This document shows positions 23,969 through 37,000 of a stretch of 64,000 bases of DNA, piece by piece (the first letter of the stretch is position 1; each line of letters opens with the position of its first letter). A program made the position numbers and the translations under genes. The notes under the pieces were generated by a model. The model was not told where the DNA came from. It ran no database searches and saw only the letters and a program-made list of their open reading frames with translations. Source of the DNA: Nectonema munidae (lineage: Eukaryota > Nematomorpha > Nectonematoida > Nectonematidae); the NCBI GenBank assembly GCA_030549495.1, contig JAUIRK010000673.1:310001-374000 (forward strand). Reading direction: 5' to 3'.

Positions 23969-24041
23969 TCGGTGGTTTTCAAACTGGAGTCCGCGTGCCG
24001 CGAAGAAGTTCCATGGGGATCGAGAAGGGGACACTGAGTGA
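23969..24041 (+). other. Possible hAT (Charlie-like) terminus
   Basis: CGGTGGTTTTCAAACTGGAG closely resembles the CAGTGGTTYTCAAAC ends of Charlie-type hAT elements. No matching right end was found downstream, so it is either a truncated element or a chance match. The rest of 24042-25043 shows no gene. Confidence 0.35.
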
Positions 24042-25043
24042 ATCGTTTTTTCGCAAAATGTTGCACCCATATTGGGTCATTTGCCAATAAATCAGATTTA
24101 AAAAGAAGAAATAAGTTAGTCTTTGAATTGAGTACTATTTTTTTCTGTTATTGCTTTTCAGGCAATTTGTAAATCTGAATTTTTCTTAATGGCTAAAAAT
24201 GAAATATGACGACTCACACTTGAATCGTTTTACTGCATTGATGTCTGCTGGGGAAGAGTATTATAAATAAGTATCATTGCCGTTTTTATAGACTAAACAA
24301 GGAAGCAATCACATTCCTAAACCTCATATCATGGAAAAGCCAAAAGATAAAGAAACTTGTACGCAGAGGATAAAACTTAAATATTTTTGATATCTTGAAT
24401 AATCTTAATTAAAAATACATTCTACATTTTATATTCCAAAAATAAGAAAGTTTTTTCACATAAGCTTTTTATTAAAAGTATTATAATCTTTTATATTCAC
24501 AAATACATTTATTCTACCCTTGATGCAGACTGAACTTATGGCACTAGTTTGTTTTCCATTAAATTATGAGAAGCTATTTCGAAACATTAAGTATTATAAA
24601 ATTTTTATTCAACATATATACTAACATTTTTGAGCTTTTATTTTCGTCGGTCGAAATTTCACATCACCAATATAACAATATTTCAAAAAGTTAAAAAACT
24701 TTTCAGCGATTAAATTATCCATTAAATGCGCTTAATTTTAATTTATAAATGTAAAAATGGTAAATTTTCACCATTTCTGTACCTATCATCATGAGCCGTG
24801 GCCATGAGGATTTTTTTATTACAAGGTCCTTTGTCCGAATCCACCACCATACCTTCTCTTTGACTCAAGATCTTAAATGGGGCCTTTTCTATTAAAACAC
24901 CCCTACGGCACCTCTACTAATAGAATAGGTGTTCTGGTCAATAATAATTTGCCCCTGCCCCCCCCCCCCCAAGGCTTCAAAACTCCCTAATTTCATCCTT
25001 ATTTTTGTTTATTTTTTACTCGTTTTATTTTTATTGGATTTAG

Positions 25044-25096
25044 TTGGCATAGCGGAAAATTTTGAAGATCAAAACATCAAAGATGCCATTGAAAAT
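25044..25096 (+). CDS. VPS52: VPS52 exon a (first seen)
   Basis: After acceptor TTGGATTTAG the exon encodes GIAENFEDQNIKDAIEN and ends before donor GTATTC. It corresponds to the conserved NLEDExVKEALxTG start of the VPS52 homology region. It enters with one base borrowed from an unseen upstream exon and leaves in phase 0. Confidence 0.75.
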
Positions 25097-28000
25097 GTAT
25101 TCTTTTTTAACTTTTATTTTTATTTAAAATTTGTCGTACTTCTTTTCGGTGTACGACATTTGCTCAGTTAATAATCGGAATTTGTGTGCTGTTTGCCGCA
25201 GACTTTTTTTGGTGCGGGCACTTTGGCGCAGTTTTTGTCCAGTAGGTTAGTTAGTTGTTACTTTGTTAGTCGGTTAACTAATTAGCTAGCTTGTTATTTA
25301 GTTAGTCAATTAGTTGGATGTTAGTTTGATTCAATTTTAATAGATGTGAATGTCACCGTACAAAATTCACCTAAAACATTTTCAAAAGATGTGAATTTTA
25401 ATTCTAGTAACGCCCGTGCTAAAAATGTTCCACGCCAAACACTTAGTGATATAAAGGAGTATAAAACCAACGCGCGATATATTTTTATTAGGACTTCTTC
25501 TTTTTAATATCCCAAATTTAATGTATAATTCGACTTACGCCGTCATAACCCAATAAAAATCTTGTATCTTAATCGGAAAAAACCTTGGAATTTTATTTTT
25601 TAATCTCAAATTTTTTCTTCATTAAATTCTTGAAGCTTATCGATCATATCGCGATAAGTGAGCACAAAATGTAGTCATTTCATTCTTGTCAGTGCATACG
25701 TCTTTTATAATTAATTTAAATTTCATAAAACTCAACCTATAATTACCTTAAACATTTTCAAAAGATGATAAAATTTGGATTGAAATTTTTAAAGTTATCA
25801 TGAAGACGTGTAGAAGATACTATCGATTATTTGAATGCAGAATATTTTGCTGACTAACAAGATTATAAAATAGAAGGACATGTGAAAGTTAAGTTTTATT
25901 CCAACTAATAAAAATTATAAAATCATCCATTTTAGATTTTTAAGGGTACCAATGATCTTTTACTCAGAATTTAATGATTATTAGGGGTACCAATGATCTT
26001 TGAGAGGACCTTGAATCACAGTGCCAATGATCTCTACGGGTACTAATGTTTGTTACGGGGGATTTAATCATTATTATTAGGGGTCCAATGATTCCTGTCT
26101 GGATTTCTATTGCTGACTGAATATCAGCGGCCTTAAGGCCTTTTTGAATATTTCACTTAAAAAAAAATTCCATATTGAAAATATATTGTCTATTCTATTT
26201 AAATTCGTAAACATTTTGTCTTACTGATGTCACGAACTGTTCTTTTTTTCTTTTTAATTGTATGAATAAATCTTTCTTTAGATTCCTTTGCTGCATTACA
26301 GGCAGCAGCATGTTAAACTGTCTTATTTTGTCAGCTTACTCACGAACGCTGCTTTACAGTTAATTTCAAAGTAGCTAGTTAGTCAGTTTTAGTTTAACCA
26401 AATTTGAAAAAAAGGAAAATGAATTTTTACAATTATTAACTGGGCAAATGTCCTAAACTCAATAATTTTATAAAATCAAGATTCCACAAATTTAAACACA
26501 AGTGTTTCGTATGATTTCTTTTTCTTTTTCCTATAGTGCGTTTCTCTCAAGAATCTCTCTGACAATGCTAAGAGGGAATTGGAAGATTCTCAGTTAGAAA
26601 GCATCCAACATTGTAATTTTTCATTTTACTTTACTGAGTGATTCAAACATTTTTGAATGTATTCTTTTGCTTTTAATATCCTTCCGCCGCCAATTAATAC
26701 TAGGGGGTCGTAAAATATGGAGGTAAAGTAAGGACACTCATTATTTTTTTCAATAGATTTTTTATATCTGAAATCTTTTACTAAAAAACTCTATGTAGTC
26801 CATAAATTAGCTATAAAGAGTTATAAAGAAGTTGAAAGGGAACCCCTTTTTGTTCGTACAAAACGAGTTTCTCTTTAACCGAGGATTTGAAAAATGTGTA
26901 ATTGATTTTTTGATTTAATATTGGTAAAATACTATTAAGTCAAAACTTTCAAAAATCAAAAGCTTTAAACCAAAATGCCTAAAACAAAGCGCATTTAACG
27001 ATTTTTGAGTGTTCTGGTTTTAGATGTTTATGTTTTAGACATTCCGAGTAAAGACCGATGAAATTATATAAACTTTTACCAAAATACCTTATTTAAAACT
27101 GAAAAAATACAGCATATATACAACAATAAAGTAATAAGAAAATTTTTATTCAAAAAGTTATTTTTGTTTAAAAAAGTCATTAATGTGTGTTTGATAAAGC
27201 GATGAACTTTTGTTATGCATTCAAGCATTTCTTGTGCGTTGTTTTTAGTTTGAAGAAACTTCATTAATTTATTACAATGATTTAGAACAATGGTTCCCAA
27301 CCTTTTTTATCCCGTTCCCCCTTTTTCAGTCACTTTTTTACCTGTGGACCCCTACAACTGAATAGTTTGAGCCAACAAATTTAATCAAAAATTTTTATGC
27401 AAAGATGATTGTAGTCATCTGATTAAATCGTATGCTTATTCATATGAAATCAGAGAAATCGTAAAGCCTGGCATAAAATGTGAATAAAAAATTTTCAAAA
27501 ATATTGTAACTAATAAAAAGGATATATAAACATTCAAAATATGAAACTTTAAAAAAGGGAAGAAAATATTTATTTAAAAAAGTTCTAAATATATATAATT
27601 TATATTGATTTGGAAAATAGAAGTATATTAAAGGAGATTCAGCATAAGTAGTTTGAAGTAGAATTTCCATGGACCCCTTGAAATTCTTCAATGGACCCCT
27701 TGAAATTCTTCCATGGACCCCCGGTTGGGAACCGCTGATTTAGAGCATCAGACAGTAGGTGCCGGCTGAGGATCAATATTCTCTTCTTCATCTTTGTCGC
27801 TGTTTTCTGAAGTTTCGCAACTCCGATCTGAAACATCTCTTATAATTGCATCATCCGACAGAGGAGCGGTAGTAACTAAGTTATCCTCCACTTCAATGTA
27901 ATTTTGTAGATCAGAAGATGTAGCAGTCCAACATCTACTCCTTTTTCTAACAAAAAGGCGAATTTTCACTTCTACTTTTTAAATCACTTGTATAGTAGTT

Positions 28001-31000
28001 ATCTGAAGAATTTGAAAACCTAGCATGGTTAATGAATTGTTTTACTCGATACCATAGACCAAGCATGACGAATCATGTTCAAAGATTCGAGAACGTTAAT
28101 TGAATAAACTGGATTATTTTCTGTTGCATTAATAAGTTTTTCGACAAGCATAACTTTATAATGGAACTTTAAATTTTTAATAACACACTGATGCATAGGT
28201 TGTGTACGTGATGTTGTATTTGCGGGGAAAAACTGTAAAGTTATGTTACTTAGATTTACTTTTGGATGAGAAGCAACATTGTCTAATACCAGAAGAACCT
28301 TTTCTTTTTTGATGTCGAATCGATTGTTTAATTTTTCCAACCAAGAAAGAAAAATTTTGGCATCCATCCAAGCTTTTTTATTAGCCTTGTACTCTAATGG
28401 TAATGTTTTGATTCCTTTAAAACAACGAGGTTTTAGTGACTTGCCCAATTACCAGTAGTGGAAGCTTATCCTCACCTGTCATGTTAGCACCAACACGTAT
28501 TGTAAGTCTTTCTTTTGATAATTTTCCTCCTTGGCAACTTTCTCCTTTAAGCATAAATGATGGAGATGGTAGTAATTTAAAAAACAAGCCTGTTTCATCA
28601 ACATTATAAATGTCTTCAGGAGCATACTTGTTTAAAATTGAAGGTAGAATTTTTTCAAACCATTCACTCATTTGTTCTACAGGAGCATCTTTTGCTTCAC
28701 CGCAAATTGTTCGAAAAGTAATGCCGTGGCGTTTCTTAAACTTCACTCTAAGTGTTTTAAATCAAAAGCAAACTTTTGCGCTTTAGCTATAAGTACAGGT
28801 CCTGATACAGGAATATTATGAGATCTGGCATTTTGAAAGCAGAGGAAAAGAGCTTTTTCAACATCCGGGTAACACATTTTCTCACTCTTTTTCCCTTTAT
28901 TTCATTTTTGCCAAAAGACTCTTTGATTTTGTCCGAAAACTTTATCCACGTTGATAATGTATTAAGACTAATCCCAAACTCTTGTGCTATTCCTGACTTT
29001 GATTTTTCATTTCTCTCAAGAAGAGTAATAGCGCGATATTTTGTTTCTATGTTGACATTTTTACGTTTGGACGACATGGAGATAAAAAGCAAAACAAGAT
29101 GCTGAGCAGTTAAAACAAGTAAAAATTTTAATGTTTTTATAAATATCCTAGAAAATTATTTTAAACCTTATTATTGCAACGTTTCATGTAACATAATACG
29201 TATCATGACTTTGCAACGTATTATGTATTTTTACGTTATTGCTTAAAATTATGACTTCCTTGTGGTCTATTATGAGCTACCTTTACATTTAACTTTTTTT
29301 ACATTATCATCATACAATTTGCTGTAAAATAAGGCTCTTTTTACACCAATATAGATGATGAAGTGTAACAATAATTGAAAAAAGAAAGACAAACCCACCT
29401 TGCAGCAAGAGTTTATTATCTTTGTTTTTTTGGTGCAATGTGGTATGATGTAGTGACTATTATTTCATTGCAGTTGTTATTTTTTTCCTAAAACCAAAGA
29501 ATATACAAAAAAGGATAGCAATGAATTGACTGTAAATAGCAATGTAAATTATGATTTGTAAGAACTGCTTTATTATTATAACAGCAAACACATAGGCTTT
29601 TAATATAAATCTTTTTGTAGTAGGCGTAATTAGTCTTTAGAAAAAAATGTTAAGATTATAAGCGAGGTTTCTTTTTAAACGACTTCGTAACAAAGGATGT
29701 AAATTGTGCGTAATTTTTGTGTACGGGACAGGGGATAAACAAAAGATGCATTCTATTGAAGTGTTCTTTATAAGCGAGTTCGTAATAACGCGATTTTATA
29801 TTTATATTTTAGGTTGTTTATATCTTTTGCGCAAGTTTTTTGTTTTTAAATTGTGCCCCTTCTATCAACTTTTTTTGGCTACACCACTGCTTCTGTCTAA
29901 TTCGCATTTAAAGTTAAATTAAAATAGTTTTCAATCGTTACAATTTTATATCAATGAATATTGTTAGACTCGCGCTAAGAATTTTTTTCAACAAAGGTCA
30001 GTTAATCTTTATCACTACGTTTGTTAAATTTTGTAACATTTGAAAACTTTAATTTTTTCAATAGCTATTTGGGAATGAATATTTTGACTAGCTATTTTAA
30101 AAGCAAGAATACTATATTTGCTTAATATTTGAGCAGAGATATTTTTATAATGTTCGATTGTTAAATTTTATAATAACACTGCACATAATCAAATCACTTT
30201 TTTTTAAGAAAATTTGTTGATTATTGTAATAAAAATATAATATCGAAACAAAATGTTTCAGTTGTTAAAAATGTACTTGATCTATTTATGACAGCTGTCA
30301 GAATTTTATTTGTGGGCAGATATATTCAAAAAAACGCAATGATTTTCTTTTCTCGTATACTATAATTTATGTTAGTTTAAATAATTTTTTAATGTTTTTT
30401 TGTTCTTAGACTTAAATAATTTTATAAAAAGTGATTAAACTACCATTTTTGTATACTATGATTCGTTACAATAACTATGAACAAATTCGTATCGATGAGG
30501 AATCGAATCCAGAGGCTTCCGTGCTGAGTCCATCATCTCAACCAACCTGCCATGCCATCCATAGAGTATGCTGTAGGGGGGTACGTCAAATTAGTTTTCA
30601 AAAAACTTAAGTTATGCTGTAAATTTTTTAGTTTTTGTTGAAGCTCTATAACTTTTTCTGATTGACATTTTTTTCCTTAAAAGTTATTATAAAAGGCAAA
30701 TCATTGAAAAATGTTAACAGTTATTTTACTTTTTGTAGCTTGTATCAATTTAGCTTTTAAACTATTTTTGAATGATGCTGAGTAAAATGAAATAATGCGA
30801 TCTTAATTTTTTGTTTTATTTTTGTTTGCACAATTATAACTCCATTTTATACCCTTGCCCCTGAATCAATCACATTTTTTCATATAAACATCGCAGGGTG
30901 TCTAGTAGACTCTTTGCCTTCAGACTACATTCACTCATATAAAACTATCCAACCTTCAGTTATTTGTTTTCAGTTGTTTTCTCTATGAATCAAATATCGC

Positions 31001-34000
31001 TTCATCAATTCCTGTAATGTGCCTGATAGACTACTTAATTTTCAAATAAAAAGCCCCCTTCCCCGATATTCAAATTTAATTAAAATATTTTCGCCGGAAG
31101 TATAGTATTTAAATTCACCTGTAAAAAAAAATATAAAGTATTCTTATAAATGTAGGACTTTAGATATGCACTGAATACACTCTATTTTAAAGGATTGCTT
31201 GAATATTTGGTCTCCCGTGGTATTTCCAGACCACTAATTTTGAAAATTGCAACAAAAAAATTTTGCCCGCCCCCCCAATAATTCTGAGGATGTTCGCCCC
31301 TGGGTAGAAGAATATAATAAAAGTCCTGGCATAGGAGGAAGTGTAGTTATCAAATTTGCTAATCTTCTACCAAATAGCAACTATCACATTGCAATGGATA
31401 ATTATTTTTGTTGTTTACATTTACTGGAAATTCTACAAAAAAGGGTTTCATGCAACAAGTGTTATAAGAATTGATCAAATTCAAAAGTGTCCAATACTTA
31501 GCTAAAAAACTATGCTTAAAAAAGATGGGGGCAGTTACGACTTCAGATATGATAAGCTCTCAAAAATAATTATAACATGGAAAGATAATAACGTGGTTAG
31601 TTTAGCGTCGACATGTCTTGGCGTAAAACCTCTAAAAGATATAAAGAGATGGTCCTCATCTAAAAAACAAGTAATATGTATAAAACAATCGAATGCTATA
31701 TCAAACTATAACTGGACAATGGGAGGGGTAGACAGAGCCAATCAAAACATAGCTCAATATCAAATGTGCATACGTTTGAAAAAATAGCGGGGGCCTTACT
31801 TCCGAATTTTATTTTATGCTTCTCTACAAAATTTTATAAAAAAAGTTCACTTCACCAAGATAAATCTCTGGATCAACTTGCATTTATTCGAGAAGTAGTC
31901 AACGTTTATCTTTTAGAAAACCTTAAAGCTCTATTGTTGTTATTCCTTCTTTTACAAGTAAAATTAGCATGGATATTCGACACAATGGAAAGAATCATAC
32001 ATTTGGTACGTTTCAACTCAAAAGATTTGTGTATTTTGTAAAAAAAAGGAATAAGTGCACAAAATGTAATCTTGCTCTTCATATGCACTGTTTAAACGCT
32101 TTTCATGCAAAGCAAGAAAAATAATATTTCTTTTATTTTGTTTTAAATTAGCCTTTTTTCAATAATTATTGATGTTTATAACTTATATTTTAAAAATATT
32201 TTAAGTTTATAATAAACAATAGATATTGATTTTTTTGGATAAAATGATATGTACAATGTACATTGTACACATTTATGACAACATAACTTTTTAGTTATGA
32301 TTTTAATTTCAATATTAAATAAACATTTAAATTTTTGAGAGGTTTTTAATTTTGAAATAAAGTTATATATTTAGGGAACTATTAATATATGAATTTGTTG
32401 GTTGAAAGAAATAGAATAAATGGCTTCAACCTAACCTTTCTAACCCTAACTCCAAATGCTTAAAGACTTAGTTGATTTAAAGGCAACTCTTACCTCCGAT
32501 CTCCATAAGAAATGACCATTCCGTGTTCTTATAAAATTGAATCCACAACCTGGATAATAAGACTCGGCCCTATCTGAATTTCAAGTGAAAAAATTGTACT
32601 ATTCTTTGTTTATTTTTCAATAAGATGATTTGAAGTGCTGAAATTTTAAGCTTAATTTTTCTCGATTTTAATCTTTTTTAGATGTTGAAAACTCTCAAAA
32701 TTACTGCTCACTCTACAACGAAGTTATTGCATGTGACGAAGCTCTACAAGTTCATTTTTGATTCTTATACACAGTGCATTTTTTGCACTGGTGCTCCAAA
32801 TAGAACGCCAAACCTAATTTGCCATTTTGAATTTTATCGAGTTGTCATGATTTTAGCGTAATGTGAGTGCAGAGTGATTCTAGAGGACAAATAAAAAATA
32901 AAAGCAAACATTTTTATAAACAAAATTAGAAGAGCTCTTTTTGAATAACATAAAAAAACTAAATACAATCTGAAAGGTAGGAGAGTCAAAAGGTGCCCAA
33001 GCATTGGCATGACTCTTTCTGTGGATGTACTTGATGCCTGGACGCTGCCGTACTTCAAAAACAGCTTTGACAACACTGGATAAAGATTTAGGTTCTTTCT
33101 CCAAAACTATGAAGGCTGATCGTCAATTGACAATGCCTTTTCTTTTTCAAATCTCTCAATTTCATCATCAACATTGTACTTCTTAACACCAACAGAGTCG
33201 TCATTTTCCTCATCACAAATTGTTGAAAGGAACTTTGTTTTCTTTTTAACTGGCTCTTCAATGTTTTCCTTGGCGTGATCTTCAGCAGAAACCGGCATAG
33301 AGTCAGCTATTTCCCTTGCTTCTCTTATTTCAGCAAAAATTTGTTCTCTAATCAGTGTGAAGTGTCCAAGATCAAGCTCATTGAGGAACAAGAGTTTACT
33401 GAACCTCTTGTCAAGGAAAGGCTTTGGCAAGAAGGGTGAAGTTCAAATTTTCGCGACACCTCTCAATTAACTTAGTTTTCCAAAACGTTGAGGAATTTTG
33501 TTACAAATGGAAGAACACAGGCCCCTGTGCTGTATTTTTCAGTTCTTAACTGGGTGATGCCTTCCTCAATGATATCTAACAAAGGAGTGATTACAAAGCA
33601 TAACTTTGTAATCGTCAGCAGTTAGAGCCAAACTTTCATATTCTACATCATCACCCTTGTAGAACATAGTCAATGCAGCATTAATAGCTTCTTTGTTTAT
33701 CATGGCTCTATTTTCATCAATCTCTCCCGCAGGTTCTAGATTTATAATCTTTTTCAGTCCTTCATCTTCTACAATTGAAAGAGGACTGGACTGCTGTGAA
33801 ACCCACTCAAGACAGCTTTCTTAATTCAATTTGCTTCGCGTGATCTTTGTTGTACTTTGTAACAGAACTACTCTTCAAACTAAAATGCTGCGTGAGTTTT
33901 GGCTGGTTGTTGTTACTTTTTTCATCCTCTCCTTCATATTCCTCTCTATGTTCATTCTTCAAATGATTTGCTACATTTCCTGGACTGCCGTTGTACTTCA

Positions 34001-37000
34001 ATCGCTTTCCACAAAGGGCGCAAACAACTTCGTTAGCTACAAGTTTTCCATCAACTTTTCGTTGTCCAGCAAATCTCCATACTTTACTTAGGGTGGAATT
34101 CTTACGTTTGACTACTGGAGGGTAAAGCAGATCATCTTTCCGCTTTAACTGGACTGAGGAATTAGCTCCGAGCTTTTTAGAAGTTTCTCCTTTGTGCTCT
34201 TTCATCATCATTGTTGTTGTCTATTATATCTTCTAAATCTGGCAATCCTCCTTCATAGTCATCTGAGGGACAATCGACATCACTCTCACTATTTTGGGTG
34301 GGCATTTAAATTCTTTTGGGGGACAATATATCAACCAATTTCGATTTCATAAATAAATATATCATATTTTAATTTAATTTTGGCAAGAAGGGACATAAAA
34401 GTTTTTTGGAGGTGCAAATGCCCCTTAATTCGGATCTAGTTTGGTCCGTCTCCAACGCTATAAGCTTGAAAATGGGCCACATTTGTAGAAAAAAGAAAAA
34501 TATAGCAATAATGAAAATGTGTAGTAGTAATTTTTTCATTCATAAACACTTTAGCTGCAGCAAAAATACGTTAAATATATTTTCATAAAAATTACATTTT
34601 CAGCTCAAATGTTTATAATGAAAAGAAGAGCGAGCTTTGCCGATATTATATACAATATTGTATAATAAGTTCAAGAGAAATAAAAGAGTAGAATTTATGT
34701 TCAAATATTTCATTTATTTTTACTGAAAACTTTTTTTACGAGCAGATATGTTTGCATGGATTTTAACTTTTGAAAACGCTACTGATAATTTTTTTCTTAG
34801 CCTTAACGCGAAAATTTACCAAAAACGCTACCCTCATCGGACGAACTATCGCTTTTTACTCCACATAAAACTTTGACTACGTTTTTCGAAGAGAAAAACA
34901 TATGAAACGAAATATAAATATATTATGTCATTTTTATTTAGACTATTTTTCATTCAAAGAAAAAAAATTTTTTTGATTGACTGATTCAATTTTTTAAAAT
35001 ATATAAAATTTATTCACATGAAGAACATATTAACGTTGTACGAGTCTTACAGATAAACTTTTTGCAAATATCACATCTTCTCGTGCCTATACTTTTTAGC
35101 CTGCAGTCTTCTACATGGCAAAATCCACGGGAAGATTGACATTCATTTCTGTCAAAAGTAGTTTCGACTCCGAAAAAAGACAAAATATTTCTTCTTATTC
35201 TACTCATGCTGGAACTGTTTGGTCTGAAACGCATAGATTCCTCAGTCAAAACAAATGCCTAATAAAGTGTTTTCTTCCACCTCTTTTTATATTTGGAAAT
35301 AAGCCAGAGCCATTTTCAGAGCATATTATCCAAATATTCAGTGCTGATATATCCAAATAATTGGTAAAAATGGCCATAGGCCACCTCCTACTTGGTCTAT
35401 ATGACGTATACTCTCTCAACATCTTATTCCCAGTATCGACGCCTTTTTGTACTTATTATACATAATAATTGTTTCTGGTTTGTTATACTCTGGAGTACAT
35501 TTTATTTCATTCATGTGTTGACTCGACATGATATAAACAACTTTAAATTTTTTTGCCATGTTTTCTTGGAATGTAAGCTGTAAGAGAGGCATCAGAAGCA
35601 TAAAGAAATCAGCTTTCACACTCATTCAGTCTCAGACCTTTCATATGTTGAGGACGAAAAAAATGGGGCATGAAGGTTCTATTTGACCTAACAGTTCCCA
35701 ATATCGTAATATCATTTTTTTGAGCCCATTCAGAAAGTTCACAGGACATGAAAAACCTGTCAACTACTATTCCTGTGCCATTGGGAACATCAATACTTTT
35801 TATAAGTCTCTTTATTATAGAATTACCGCTAAAATAAGCAGGTTTGCTGAATCTTGTTATATAAATTTCAGATTGTAAACGTAGAAAGATTTTGAGTCGT
35901 TTCAATGATATACCTTTATCCCGTAATGACTGGGTTTAGACGTATCATAAATTTTGAGTAAACATCCACTCGGAATTTAACGAGTTGCTCATCAATTGTA
36001 ATGTATTCATTCGAACAGTGATATTTTCCCACATAGATTGACTGTTGTTTTGAAATCAAATCTAATATAGGTATTGATTAGAACAAACACATCGCGAGTA
36101 ATTGATGCAATCAAAAAAGGTTCACCGAACTTGTCAGAAAAGAGATACTTAACATCAACACGTTGATTTCTTGACTGCCCATGTAAAGCATACATCCTAA
36201 ATATGCAAGGAGATGGTGAATACTGAACTTTTCATAGCAATACTTTAAATTTTGATGCCGAGAAGTTTCACCACTACAAAGTAAATAATATAAGTAATGG
36301 AAAGCAGAAAAAGTCAAATATATTTTAAAACGATTCTCGAATAGACCACTCTTTTAAATATACAACAACACATTTTGAGGTTATAATTTGTACAAACCGA
36401 AAATATGGTGATAAATTATGCACATGCACAAAGTTACATACTTGTCACATAAATATTATCAAGTTACGTAGTGGGAGATTTTCACGAAACACAAAGGTAG
36501 GAAGAATATCGAGTACTTTTGACTGCTAACCTCTTTTCTTCTTTCTCTCATATTATATCTTGATATAAGATACAAGAATAAATACAATAGACATACATTT
36601 TACTTGATATATGTATCGTCTAATCTCTTTGTCTTATTGTGACAATCTTCTAGAACTCCAAGCTATATATTATATATTATATAGATATTATATCAGGAAA
36701 TATTTTTAACCCCCAGAATTATACCCACGGAAACTATAAAAGCTAATGGAGATATTTCCGTCATCTTTATGTCACTAGATTAGCGGATCCAGAAATTGAC
36801 CATAGGGGGGCAACTTTAAAAAATACCAGTAAAATACTACCATACAAGTCTTGATGCCTTAGAAAAGAGCAAAATCAGTAAGGGGAATTTCTGTAGCCAT
36901 TCTTCATGGGGGAGGGGGCGGTTAAGCCCAGGGGCCCCCCTCTGGATCCGCCAGTGCATACACATATAACTTATATACTAATGTAGCATACTATAGAATT

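Noticed and set aside
23754-24041. + strand 95-codon open frame
   Set aside because: It spans copy D and a possible hAT end, so the frame is a product of repeats.
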